Assembly: GCA_910585795.1 (NCBI GenBank) | Contig: CAJUFV010000283.1 | Coordinates: 1-12,004 of the forward strand | DNA from: an uncultured Clostridia bacterium | GTDB taxonomy: Bacteria; Bacillota; Clostridia; UBA1381 | DNA: 12,004 bases | Direction of reading: 5' to 3' | Part shown: positions 1 through 5,510 of the stretch, piece by piece | How the letters are laid out: each line of letters begins with the position of its first letter | Position numbering within the stretch: position 1 is the stretch's first letter | Notes under the pieces: model-generated | Told to the model about the DNA's origin: nothing | What the model saw: the letters and a program-made list of their open reading frames with translations, nothing else | Databases searched by the model: none | Translations under genes and position numbers: made by a program

Positions 1-137
1 AAAAATAACGGCAGAATATGAAACATAACTATCGTTAAAATAATATATATTTTTGAATTATCAATACTGAATTCACTTTTACGTATCAAAGCATCTTCTT
101 TTTTAACAAGTGTCTTTCTTCTGTTCTTTTTACTCAT
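1..137 (-). CDS. N-terminus of an unidentified membrane protein (partial, cut by window edge)
   Basis: An open frame starts at an ATG (135-137) and reads leftwards off the window with no stop, giving 45 complete codons. A good ribosome binding site, AAAAGGAG (148-155), lies ten bases upstream and overlaps the stop codon of hisF, so the gene is probably translated from the same message as hisH-hisF. The first 20 residues are rich in lysine and arginine (MSKKNRRKTLVKK...). From about residue 30 the sequence turns hydrophobic (IYIILTIVMFHILPLF), which looks like the start of a membrane helix with the N-terminus in the cytoplasm. Too little is present to assign a family. The start codon and reading frame are well supported; the function is unknown. 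Confidence 0.7.
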   Translation of the reverse strand, partial: MSKKNRRKTLVKKEDALIRKSEFSIDNSKIYIILTIVMFHILPLF

Positions 138-147
138 GTATCCGCCG

Positions 148-155
148 CTCCTTTT
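148..155 (-). promoter_or_regulatory. Ribosome binding site overlapping the hisF stop
   Basis: On the minus strand this reads AAAAGGAG, ten bases before the ATG at 137. It shares bases 154-155 with the hisF stop codon (154-156). This decides the start of the partial downstream gene and suggests translational coupling to hisF. Confidence 0.7.
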
Positions 156-915
156 ATAATCTTACACTCTCGCCATGTCCACGCAGATATTTTTTTAAAT
201 CCTGTATCTCAATTTCCCTAAAATGAAACAAACTGGCCGCAAGCACCGCGTCGGCCCTGCCTTTACGGAAAGCGTCCAGAAAATGCTCCATTTTACCCGC
301 TCCGCCTGATGCTATTACAGGAATTTTCGCGTTTTCACTCACACTCCGCGTAAGCTCTGTGTCATAGCCCGCTTTTGTACCATCGCAATCCATGCTTGTA
401 AGCAATATTTCTCCGGCACCCAGCTTTTCCGCCTCTTTTGCCCATTCAAGCGCGTCAATACCCGTATTAACTCTTCCTCCGTTCAAATACACCTCCCAGC
501 CGCTATTGTCTTCCCGACGTTTCGCGTCAATAGCGCACACCACACATTGACTACCAAATTTTTCCGCGGCCTCGCTTATAAGTTCCGGACGCTTTATAGC
601 GGCGCTGTTTACCGAAACCTTATCCGCGCCGGCATTAAGAATTATTCTGAAATCCTCTATAGTCCGTATTCCGCCGCCGACTGTAAACGGTATAAACACC
701 TGACGGGCAACAGCCTCAACCATATCCACTACAGTTCCACGCGCGTCTGAAGACGCTGTTATATCAAGAAATACAAGCTCATCCGCACCGGCTTTGTCAT
801 ATACCCCAGCGCACTCAACAGGATCGCCGGCATCTATTAGATTTACAAAATTCACACCTTTAACCACCCGGCCATTTTTCACATCCAGACATGGGATTAT
901 TCTTTTCGCGTACAT
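154..915 (-). CDS. hisF: Imidazole glycerol phosphate synthase, cyclase subunit HisF
   Basis: HisF uses ammonia delivered by HisH to convert PRFAR into imidazole glycerol phosphate and AICAR, linking histidine and purine synthesis in the cytoplasm. The 253-residue protein has the length of well-studied HisF enzymes and reads as a complete (beta/alpha)8 barrel. The two catalytic aspartates are present at the expected positions: Asp11 in PCLDVKNG and Asp130 in CAIDAKR. The phosphate-binding loops TVGGGIRT (about 78-85) and VIASGGAGK are intact, as is the TSMDCDGTKAGYD segment. The ATG at 913-915 follows an AAGGAG site (923-928) that overlaps the hisH stop codon, so translation is probably coupled to hisH. 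Unlike most his operons, no hisA lies between hisH and hisF. Assignment is near certain. Confidence 0.97.
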   Translation of the reverse strand: MYAKRIIPCLDVKNGRVVKGVNFVNLIDAGDPVECAGVYDKAGADELVFLDITASSDARGTVVDMVEAVARQVFIPFTVGGGIRTIEDFRIILNAGADKVSVNSAAIKRPELISEAAEKFGSQCVVCAIDAKRREDNSGWEVYLNGGRVNTGIDALEWAKEAEKLGAGEILLTSMDCDGTKAGYDTELTRSVSENAKIPVIASGGAGKMEHFLDAFRKGRADAVLAASLFHFREIEIQDLKKYLRGHGESVRL

Positions 916-926
916 ATTTTTTCTCC

Positions 927-1535
927 TTAAAGCACGATAAAATTCTTCAATATCTGCATACCGGTCTCACCGCTTTTTTCAGGATGAAACTGCAACGCAA
1001 ATATATTCTCATGTTCAACAGCAATATCAAGCGCTTCTCCGTATTCAGTGACCGCACTTACAATACTCCTGTCACATGCCTGTATATAATACGAATGTAC
1101 AAAATAAACATACGGTTCTTTATTTATATTTCTCAGAATTTTACTGTTCTTTGTAACATTTATACTGTTCCAGCCCATATGCGGTATCTTCAATCCGCCG
1201 CAATCAGGAATTTTCACGACCTGACCTTTAAAAACTCCCAGACCTTTCACACCCGGACTTTCTCCACTCTCTTCAAAAAGCAGGTGAAGTCCGAGACATA
1301 TACCCAGAAAAGGTCTGCCGCTTAACGCGGCGGTTTTAACGGTTTCAACAAGTCCGCTGTCTCTCATACACTTCATAGCGTCACCAAACGCTCCGACACC
1401 CGGAAGTATCACCTTATCCGCGGAAAGAATATCCGAGCTGTTACCTGTAATAATACATGGCTCCCCTAAAAAATCAAAAGCATTTTTTACGCTGCGCAAA
1501 TTTCCTGCTCCGTAATCTATAATCGCTATCATCAT
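927..1535 (-). CDS. hisH: Imidazole glycerol phosphate synthase, glutaminase subunit HisH
   Basis: HisH is the class I glutamine amidotransferase that hydrolyses glutamine and channels ammonia to HisF. The catalytic triad is visible: Cys80 in FLGICLGLH, and His184 and Glu186 in LQFHPEKSG. The N-terminus (IAIIDYGAGNL), the oxyanion-region motif PGVGAFGDAM (about 45-54) and the PHMGWN motif (118-123) are typical. The residue four after the nucleophile is His84, where most family members have Gln (CLGMQ). Two adjacent ATG codons are possible starts: 1533-1535 and 1530-1532. The AGGAG site at about 1540-1545 is spaced better for the second, which gives the usual MIAIIDYG start and 201 residues. 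The gene follows its own promoter, sits 11 bases from hisF, and forms the first gene of a small leftward operon. Confidence 0.96.
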   Translation of the reverse strand: MMIAIIDYGAGNLRSVKNAFDFLGEPCIITGNSSDILSADKVILPGVGAFGDAMKCMRDSGLVETVKTAALSGRPFLGICLGLHLLFEESGESPGVKGLGVFKGQVVKIPDCGGLKIPHMGWNSINVTKNSKILRNINKEPYVYFVHSYYIQACDRSIVSAVTEYGEALDIAVEHENIFALQFHPEKSGETGMQILKNFIVL

Positions 1536-1565
1536 ATATCTCCTCTGTAGCTGTATATTATAGTT

Positions 1566-1594
1566 ATTTTATCATACTATGCGCGCATTTTCAA
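1566..1594 (-). promoter_or_regulatory. Sigma-A type promoter for hisH-hisF
   Basis: On the minus strand there is a -35 TTGAAA (1589-1594), a 17-base spacer, and a -10 TAAAAT (1566-1571), about 30 bases before hisH. A perfect palindrome, ATGCGCGCAT (1579-1588), lies inside the spacer and could be a regulator site; that role is inference. Confidence 0.65.
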
Positions 1595-1597
1595 TAC

Positions 1598-1629
1598 AAA
1601 AAGCGGATTGTTTACAAACAATCCGCTTT
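1598..1629 (-). terminator. Intrinsic terminator of the membrane-protein pair
   Basis: A perfect inverted repeat (arms 1600-1613 and 1616-1629, core AAGCGGATTGTT) lies 20 bases after the stop at 1649. On the minus strand it runs into TTTTTG. It separates the upstream membrane-protein unit from the hisH promoter, whose -35 box begins only a few bases beyond the T-run. Confidence 0.85.
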
Positions 1630-1648
1630 AATCACATATTAAACACTA

Positions 1649-2611
1649 TTAAGCAGCAGGAGCTTCTGTAGCTGTGTCTTCAGCCGGCGCTTCTGTAGCT
1701 TCAGTATTAGTATCATCCTCTACAACCGCGTCGTTATCCTGATTTTCAGTCATCTTCTTTGATTCCTTTTCAGCCTCAATTCTTTCTTCTCTCTGCTTTT
1801 CTTCAACTGTCTGTCTTACTTCTCCCCAAAGAGTATCAACTGTAACATTTTCGTCCAGTCCGTAATATTCTTTAAATTCACTGAGATAATCCTCACCTAC
1901 ATAAGCACCCAGCGTCACTTTATTCAAAGCTTCGCCCCATGTTGTTTCTCCTGTAACATCATCTGACATCTGAAGTATTTCTTTAAGCTCATCAACAGAC
2001 ATACCATATGTCTTTGCCATATTTTCCAGAGGAATGTTGTTGTATGCTGCGCTCTCTGTAGTACTTGCAGGCATATCCTTAGGAAGATTATACAGCTCAA
2101 GGAATTCTTCCAGCTCCATTCCGGCTTCCTTCGCAACCTCGCCCACAGTACGTCCGCTAACATCAACATAGCCCTGTCTATTATAGCTGTTAAACATCTT
2201 AGGAGCAAATAAAATTCCCAGAGTAACCAGCGCGGCAACAAGTACTACCACAACCACTATCGCAATAATAGCGCCCTTGTTCACAACCTTCTTCTCTGTA
2301 TCCTGAACAGCTCCATAAGCCTCCTGCGCAGCCGCAACAGCTTCCGCAATTTCTGTCTGGGCCTCATTAACCTCTGCCGCCGCCTCTTCAGTAAGCTCAT
2401 CCGTTACACCCAGAACACTTTCCGCTGATTCAGCCTGTATAAATTCATTCTCAGCATTATCCGCTGCTTCTTCAGCCTCCTCTGTTTCATCTGTAGCTCC
2501 CTCAACAGCGTCTGTAGTCTCTTCAGAAGCTTCCACAGCTTCTTCAGTTGTCTCCTCTGTTATTTCCTCAACAACTTCATTTTCCTCGTTTAAATTCTTT
2601 TCATCACTCAC
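1649..2611 (-). CDS. Unidentified single-pass membrane protein with very acidic cytoplasmic arm and three helical repeats
   Basis: I do not recognise this 320-residue protein. It starts at a GTG (2609-2611) with an AAGGAG site (2621-2626) nine bases upstream. Residues 1-106 are extremely acidic: about 38 Asp/Glu and only one Lys or Arg, with Ala/Thr/Glu-rich low complexity and possible coiled coil at about 75-105. KK (107-108) and K112 precede one hydrophobic helix (about 114-135), predicting N-terminus inside and C-terminus outside. Residues 153-273 hold three repeats of about 40 residues. Each has a helix around YGMSVDELKEIL-type sequence followed by a DxTxxTxWGE-type segment (examples TTWGEAL at 223-229 and DTLWGEV at 259-265). 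The tail (about 275-320) is charged and ends in TEAPAA. The upstream neighbour has the same repeats and tail, so the two are paralogues in one operon. Role unknown; an envelope-associated scaffold or sensor is only a guess. Confidence 0.85.
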   Translation of the reverse strand: MSDEKNLNEENEVVEEITEETTEEAVEASEETTDAVEGATDETEEAEEAADNAENEFIQAESAESVLGVTDELTEEAAAEVNEAQTEIAEAVAAAQEAYGAVQDTEKKVVNKGAIIAIVVVVVLVAALVTLGILFAPKMFNSYNRQGYVDVSGRTVGEVAKEAGMELEEFLELYNLPKDMPASTTESAAYNNIPLENMAKTYGMSVDELKEILQMSDDVTGETTWGEALNKVTLGAYVGEDYLSEFKEYYGLDENVTVDTLWGEVRQTVEEKQREERIEAEKESKKMTENQDNDAVVEDDTNTEATEAPAEDTATEAPAA

Positions 2612-2635
2612 GGTTATAATCTCCTTATTAATTTA

Positions 2636-3235
2636 TTATTCCGCAGGCGCTTCCGTAGCATCGGTATTAGAAGCGTCAGCATTTTCACCGTTTTCCGCCG
2701 CCTTATTCTGAGCCTCCTGCAAAAGCTTCTCAAACTCGCCATACGGCATATCAGCAGTTACCTCGTCGCCTAACTGTAATTGTTCCTTTATCTGATTGAA
2801 GGACTCCTCGCCAACAATTGATACGGCAGGAACCATAGGCATAAAATCTTTCCACAGAGTATCCTTTGTAGCCTTATCCTTTAGGCCCACACCCTCAAGA
2901 ACCTCGTCAGCTGTCTGTGTGCCGCCGTTATATGACAGATAATTTTCAAGAGTCATATTATCAAGCATCTCACTCTCAGTTGTATCCTGATTAATTGTGT
3001 CTCCAACTGTAAGTCCGTACTGCGCAAGATAATCCTCAATTGACATTCCTGACTGTTTAGCCAGATATTCAACTGTCGCCTCCGCCGTGCCGTTCTGAAT
3101 CGCCTTGTCCTTAATATTTTCCGACAACTTGATATACGTCGCATAAACAGCAACCGCAAGAACTGCCACTACAACTATACACAATATAAAATTAAGTAAT
3201 TTGTCTGACTTTGTTGACTGTCTCTGTTCTTTCAT
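2636..3235 (-). CDS. Unidentified membrane-anchored repeat protein, paralogue of the downstream gene
   Basis: I do not recognise this 199-residue protein. It has a short basic N-terminus, one membrane helix (about 13-35, NFILCIVVVAVLAVAVYATY) and an outward-facing region. Three repeats (about 53-92, 93-134, 135-177) match those of the next gene in order. Repeat 1 shares TV..xAK..GM..E..L..Y.L and then TTES and LEN. Repeat 2 has DTLWKDF in place of TTWGEAL. Repeat 3 shares VGEE or VGED followed by KE and VTxD. The alanine-rich acidic tail ends TEAPAE, against TEAPAA in the paralogue. It lacks the 100-residue acidic arm of the paralogue. The ATG at 3233-3235 has an AAAGGAGC site about 12 bases upstream. 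It ends 24 bases before the next gene and is first in a two-gene unit with its own promoter. Confidence 0.85.
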   Translation of the reverse strand: MKEQRQSTKSDKLLNFILCIVVVAVLAVAVYATYIKLSENIKDKAIQNGTAEATVEYLAKQSGMSIEDYLAQYGLTVGDTINQDTTESEMLDNMTLENYLSYNGGTQTADEVLEGVGLKDKATKDTLWKDFMPMVPAVSIVGEESFNQIKEQLQLGDEVTADMPYGEFEKLLQEAQNKAAENGENADASNTDATEAPAE

Positions 3236-3280
3236 AAGCTTTTTTAGCTCCTTTCATTTGTTTTTTAACTATACTTATAC

Positions 3281-3309
3281 AATATACCACTTTACTCATA
3301 AAAAATCAA
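3281..3309 (-). promoter_or_regulatory. Sigma-A type promoter for the membrane-protein pair
   Basis: On the minus strand, -35 TTGATT (3304-3309), 17-base spacer, -10 TATATT (3281-3286), about 46 bases before the ATG at 3235. It is divergent from the folC promoter, with 35 bases between the two -35 boxes. Confidence 0.65.
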
Positions 3310-3344
3310 TATATTTTTTATGAATTTTTTGTTACGCCGCCTGT

Positions 3345-3373
3345 TTGACTTTTAGCTGATAAAATATTATAAT
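3345..3373 (+). promoter_or_regulatory. Sigma-A type promoter for folC
   Basis: -35 TTGACT (3345-3350), 17-base spacer, perfect -10 TATAAT (3368-3373), about 41 bases before the folC ATG. This is the closest match to consensus in the window among those with both boxes present. Confidence 0.8.
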
Positions 3374-3414
3374 ATATCCCGCAATAAATATTCAATAATA
3401 TTCGGAGAATAAAT

Positions 3415-4653
3415 ATGAATTATATAGATGCTGTTAATTTTATACACTCGATACCAAAATTCCGCCGTCCTCTAGGAAATGTTCAGCTTACAAAGCTGCT
3501 TAATTTACTCGGTAATCCACAGAAAAACATGTGTTTTATACATATTGCAGGTACTAATGGAAAGGGTTCCACAGCCGCTATGACAGCTGAAATATTAACA
3601 CGAAGCGGCTATAAAACTGGACTTTTCACATCGCCCTTTCTTGAAGTGTTTAATGACCGTATACGTATAAACGGCGAATTTATTTCAAATGATGACCTAG
3701 CGTCATACGCTTCGCGCGTGCGCAATGTTATGGAGACAAGCTCCGCATATGTATCTGAATTCGCATTTGTTACCGCAGTGGCTTTTCTTTATTTTTACGA
3801 AAAGAAATGCGATTTTGTTGTTCTTGAGGTTGGAATGGGCGGAGCAATGGACGCTACTAATGTCATTGACAAAAGCATCGTAAGCGTCATTTGCAGACTC
3901 GGTCTTGACCACACTCAGTATCTAGGCGGCACAATAGAAGAAATCACTCTGGAAAAATGCGGAATAATCCGCCAAAACGGCATTATAATTTCCTATCCTA
4001 ATGAAGCTGTCAAGCATATTATACGCAATGTTGCCAAACAAAAGAACGCGAAACTGATTTTCGCTGAAACGGCTTCAGCTATTAAAAACGGATTTATATA
4101 TAAAAATAAAAAATATCCTCTTTCTCTTAAAGGCAGTTATCAGCCGCAAAACGCGGCGGTAGTTATTGAAATTATAGACGCGATGCGCGGTAAGGGGATA
4201 AAAATTCCCGAAACAGCAGTCAATGACGGTCTTGCGCAAGTAAAATGGAAGGCGCGATTTGAATTTGTCACGGACAAAATTATTATCGACGGATGTCATA
4301 ATATCGACGGAATACGCGCCTTAAAAAAATCTCTGCTGGAGCTGAAGCATGATATTATCCTGCTTATTGCGATGATGGAGGATAAGGACTATAACAGCTG
4401 TATACGCGAAATCGCTTCCGCCGCAAAAACCGTAATAGCGACAGAGCTTGATATCCCACGCTGTCTTAAAGCGGAAAAAATTGCAGAAATTATACGTAGT
4501 ATCAATATTCCCGTAATTGTGAATACTAATCCTGAAAACGCACTTAATCAAGCTATAAAAACCGCTGAAAGCAATATTTGTCATAACAGCGGTATCGTAT
4601 GCGTATGCGGCTCATTGTTTCTTGCAGGCGAAATAAGGAAAAATTTTTCATAA
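3415..4653 (+). CDS. folC: Bifunctional folylpolyglutamate synthase / dihydrofolate synthase
   Basis: FolC is a Mur-ligase-family enzyme that uses ATP to add glutamate to dihydropteroate and/or reduced folates, retaining them in the cytoplasm. At 412 residues it is close to the usual length. Visible landmarks are the P-loop IAGTNGKGST (44-53), the TSPFLEVFNDRIRING segment (72-87), VLEVGMGGAMDATNV (136-150), GLDHTQYLGGTIEEI (163-177) with the following LEKCGII, and the C-terminal domain motifs DGCHN (292-296, usually DGAHN) and CGSLFLAGEIR (398-408). The WKARFE segment (278-283) stands where many members have WPGRFE. The ATG is preceded by GGAG (3404-3407). Whether it has both activities cannot be read from the sequence. 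No other folate gene is nearby. It is read from its own promoter, divergent from the membrane-protein pair. Confidence 0.95.
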   Translation: MNYIDAVNFIHSIPKFRRPLGNVQLTKLLNLLGNPQKNMCFIHIAGTNGKGSTAAMTAEILTRSGYKTGLFTSPFLEVFNDRIRINGEFISNDDLASYASRVRNVMETSSAYVSEFAFVTAVAFLYFYEKKCDFVVLEVGMGGAMDATNVIDKSIVSVICRLGLDHTQYLGGTIEEITLEKCGIIRQNGIIISYPNEAVKHIIRNVAKQKNAKLIFAETASAIKNGFIYKNKKYPLSLKGSYQPQNAAVVIEIIDAMRGKGIKIPETAVNDGLAQVKWKARFEFVTDKIIIDGCHNIDGIRALKKSLLELKHDIILLIAMMEDKDYNSCIREIASAAKTVIATELDIPRCLKAEKIAEIIRSINIPVIVNTNPENALNQAIKTAESNICHNSGIVCVCGSLFLAGEIRKNFS

Positions 4654-4669
4654 AAAAACAAAATAATAC

Positions 4670-4698
4670 TTGCAAATGATAATTCTGTATGTTATACT
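4670..4698 (+). promoter_or_regulatory. Sigma-A type promoter for rpmE
   Basis: -35 TTGCAA (4670-4675), 17-base spacer, -10 TATACT (4693-4698). It lies in the gap after folC and would give a leader of about 50 bases before the rpmE GTG. Confidence 0.7.
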
Positions 4699-4753
4699 AC
4701 ATGATGGTATTTTTTTGTACTATAGAAATTCTAATAAAAGGAGGCAGTCGGTA

Positions 4754-4966
4754 GTGAAAGAAGGAATTCATCCTGATTACAAGCAGACTACCATTACTTG
4801 TGCTTGCGGCGAGGTAATCGAAACAGGTTCAACAAAGGAAAATATCCAAATTGAAATCTGTTCAAAATGTCACCCGTTCTTCACAGGTAAGCAGAAGCTT
4901 GTAGACACAGGCGGACGGGTTGAAAAGTTCAACAGACGTTTCAACAGACAAGCAAAGCAGGATTAA
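4754..4966 (+). CDS. rpmE: 50S ribosomal protein L31 (zinc-binding type)
   Basis: L31 binds the large subunit near the central protuberance and bridges to the small subunit. The 70-residue product begins KEGIHPDYKQTTITCACG, the classic L31 start, and contains EICSKCHPFFTGKQKLVDT. Four cysteines (16, 18, 36, 39) make the zinc site, so this is the zinc-containing (C+) form rather than the zinc-free paralogue induced on zinc starvation. I chose the GTG at 4754 because a strong AAAGGAGG site (4737-4744) lies nine bases upstream and the family start aligns there. Longer in-frame starts would extend into the promoter. It has its own promoter and no clear terminator before rpsO, so the two ribosomal genes may share a transcript. 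Confidence 0.96.
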   Translation: MKEGIHPDYKQTTITCACGEVIETGSTKENIQIEICSKCHPFFTGKQKLVDTGGRVEKFNRRFNRQAKQD

Positions 4967-5002
4967 TTTTCTGCGCGAAATTTTTATCAATTCTAAAGCA
5001 TA

Positions 5003-5085
5003 TGAGTTGAACCCGTGACTTGGAAACCCGAATCACCAACGGTATCTCAGCACTGGGCGATGATTTATTATAGGAGGTGAAATTC
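5003..5085 (+). promoter_or_regulatory. Structured rpsO leader, probable S15 autoregulatory element
   Basis: The leader folds by eye into a hairpin: GUGA (5015-5018) with UCAC (5033-5036), an inner stem UU/AA and GG/CC, and loop AAAC (5024-5027). An outer ACC/GGU pairing (5011-5013 with 5041-5043) can extend it. CUCA (5046-5049) can pair either with upstream UGAG (5003-5006) or with downstream UGGG (5054-5057), so two exclusive folds exist ahead of the AGGAGGTG ribosome binding site (5072-5079). S15 is known to repress its own translation through leader RNAs in Firmicutes. That this is one is inference from position and folding. Confidence 0.55.
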
Positions 5086-5352
5086 ATGACAAAGGAACGT
5101 AAAGCAGAAATCATTAAGACTTTCGCGACTCATGAAGGCGATACAGGTTCTCCTGAAGTACAGGTAGCTCTTCTTACAGAGAGAATCAATCATCTTAACA
5201 ATGAGCATCTTAACTTCCACAAGAAAGACCACCACTCAAGAAGAGGTCTTCTTATGATGGTAGGTAAAAGACGCGGTCTTATGAATTATCTTAAAGACCA
5301 GGATATCGAAAGATACCGCGCGCTTGTTGCCAAGCTTGGTCTTAGAAAGTAA
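5086..5352 (+). CDS. rpsO: 30S ribosomal protein S15
   Basis: S15 is a primary binder of 16S rRNA that nucleates assembly of the small-subunit platform. The 88-residue product has the normal length and the family signature: THEGDTGSPEVQVALLTERI (15-34), LNFHKKDHHSRRGL (42-55), and the C-terminal YLKDQDIERYRALVAKLGLRK helix. I place the start at the ATG at 5086. An in-frame GTG at 5077 lies inside the ribosome binding site AGGAGGTG and is not a plausible start. It lies between rpmE and pnp. The rpsO-pnp order is conserved in many bacteria and couples ribosome and RNA-decay genes. Control by S15 at the leader is likely. Confidence 0.98.
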   Translation: MTKERKAEIIKTFATHEGDTGSPEVQVALLTERINHLNNEHLNFHKKDHHSRRGLLMMVGKRRGLMNYLKDQDIERYRALVAKLGLRK

Positions 5353-5364
5353 TTTTATAATGAT

Positions 5365-5401
5365 TATAAGGCAAACGGGGTACGCCCTGTTTGCCTATAT
5401 A
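5365..5401 (+). terminator. Strong hairpin between rpsO and pnp (terminator or processing site)
   Basis: Arms 5369-5380 (AGGCAAACGGGG) and 5385-5396 (CCCTGTTTGCCT) form 12 pairs with one G-U and a TACG loop. Four more A-T pairs (5365-5368 with 5398-5401) extend it with one bulged A. The tail is only UAUAUAUUUAUGG, a poor U-tract, so it may be a partial terminator or an RNA-processing hairpin in the pnp leader. I see no convincing separate pnp promoter after it. Confidence 0.7.
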
Positions 5402-5510
5402 TTTATGGAGAGATGTCATTAGCATATAAACAGAGTGATGAATAATGCTTTATCCCTGTGTTTATCTGTTAATGACCGTCTCCGCAGCAAACAGAAAAGG
5501 AGAAAAAACT

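Noticed and set aside
2281..2600. Low-complexity repeats in the acidic arm coding region as a possible DNA repeat array.
   Set aside because: The similarity comes from repeated Glu, Ala and Thr codons; there is no regular repeat unit at DNA level.
1649..3235. LysM peptidoglycan-binding domains in the membrane-protein pair, suggested by DTLWGE-like segments.
   Set aside because: The order and spacing of conserved residues do not follow a LysM motif, and the segments lie at the end of helical repeats instead.
4670..4753. A 28-residue N-terminal extension of L31.
   Set aside because: It overlaps the predicted promoter and the ribosome binding site. The GTG at 4754 aligns exactly with the family start.
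4968..4986. Possible terminator between rpmE and rpsO (TTTC...GAAA followed by T-run).
   Set aside because: The stem is only about four A/U-rich pairs, too weak to support a terminator call.
5413..5445. Ten-residue upstream reading frame in the pnp leader whose stop overlaps an ATG in frame with pnp (TAATG at 5443-5447).
   Set aside because: The GGAG before its ATG is too close to act as a normal binding site, and the overlapping ATG would give pnp an extension unlike the family.
5445..5510. A 22-residue N-terminal extension of PNPase.
   Set aside because: The family N-terminus begins at 5511, where a strong AAGGAG site is correctly spaced. No such site precedes 5445.
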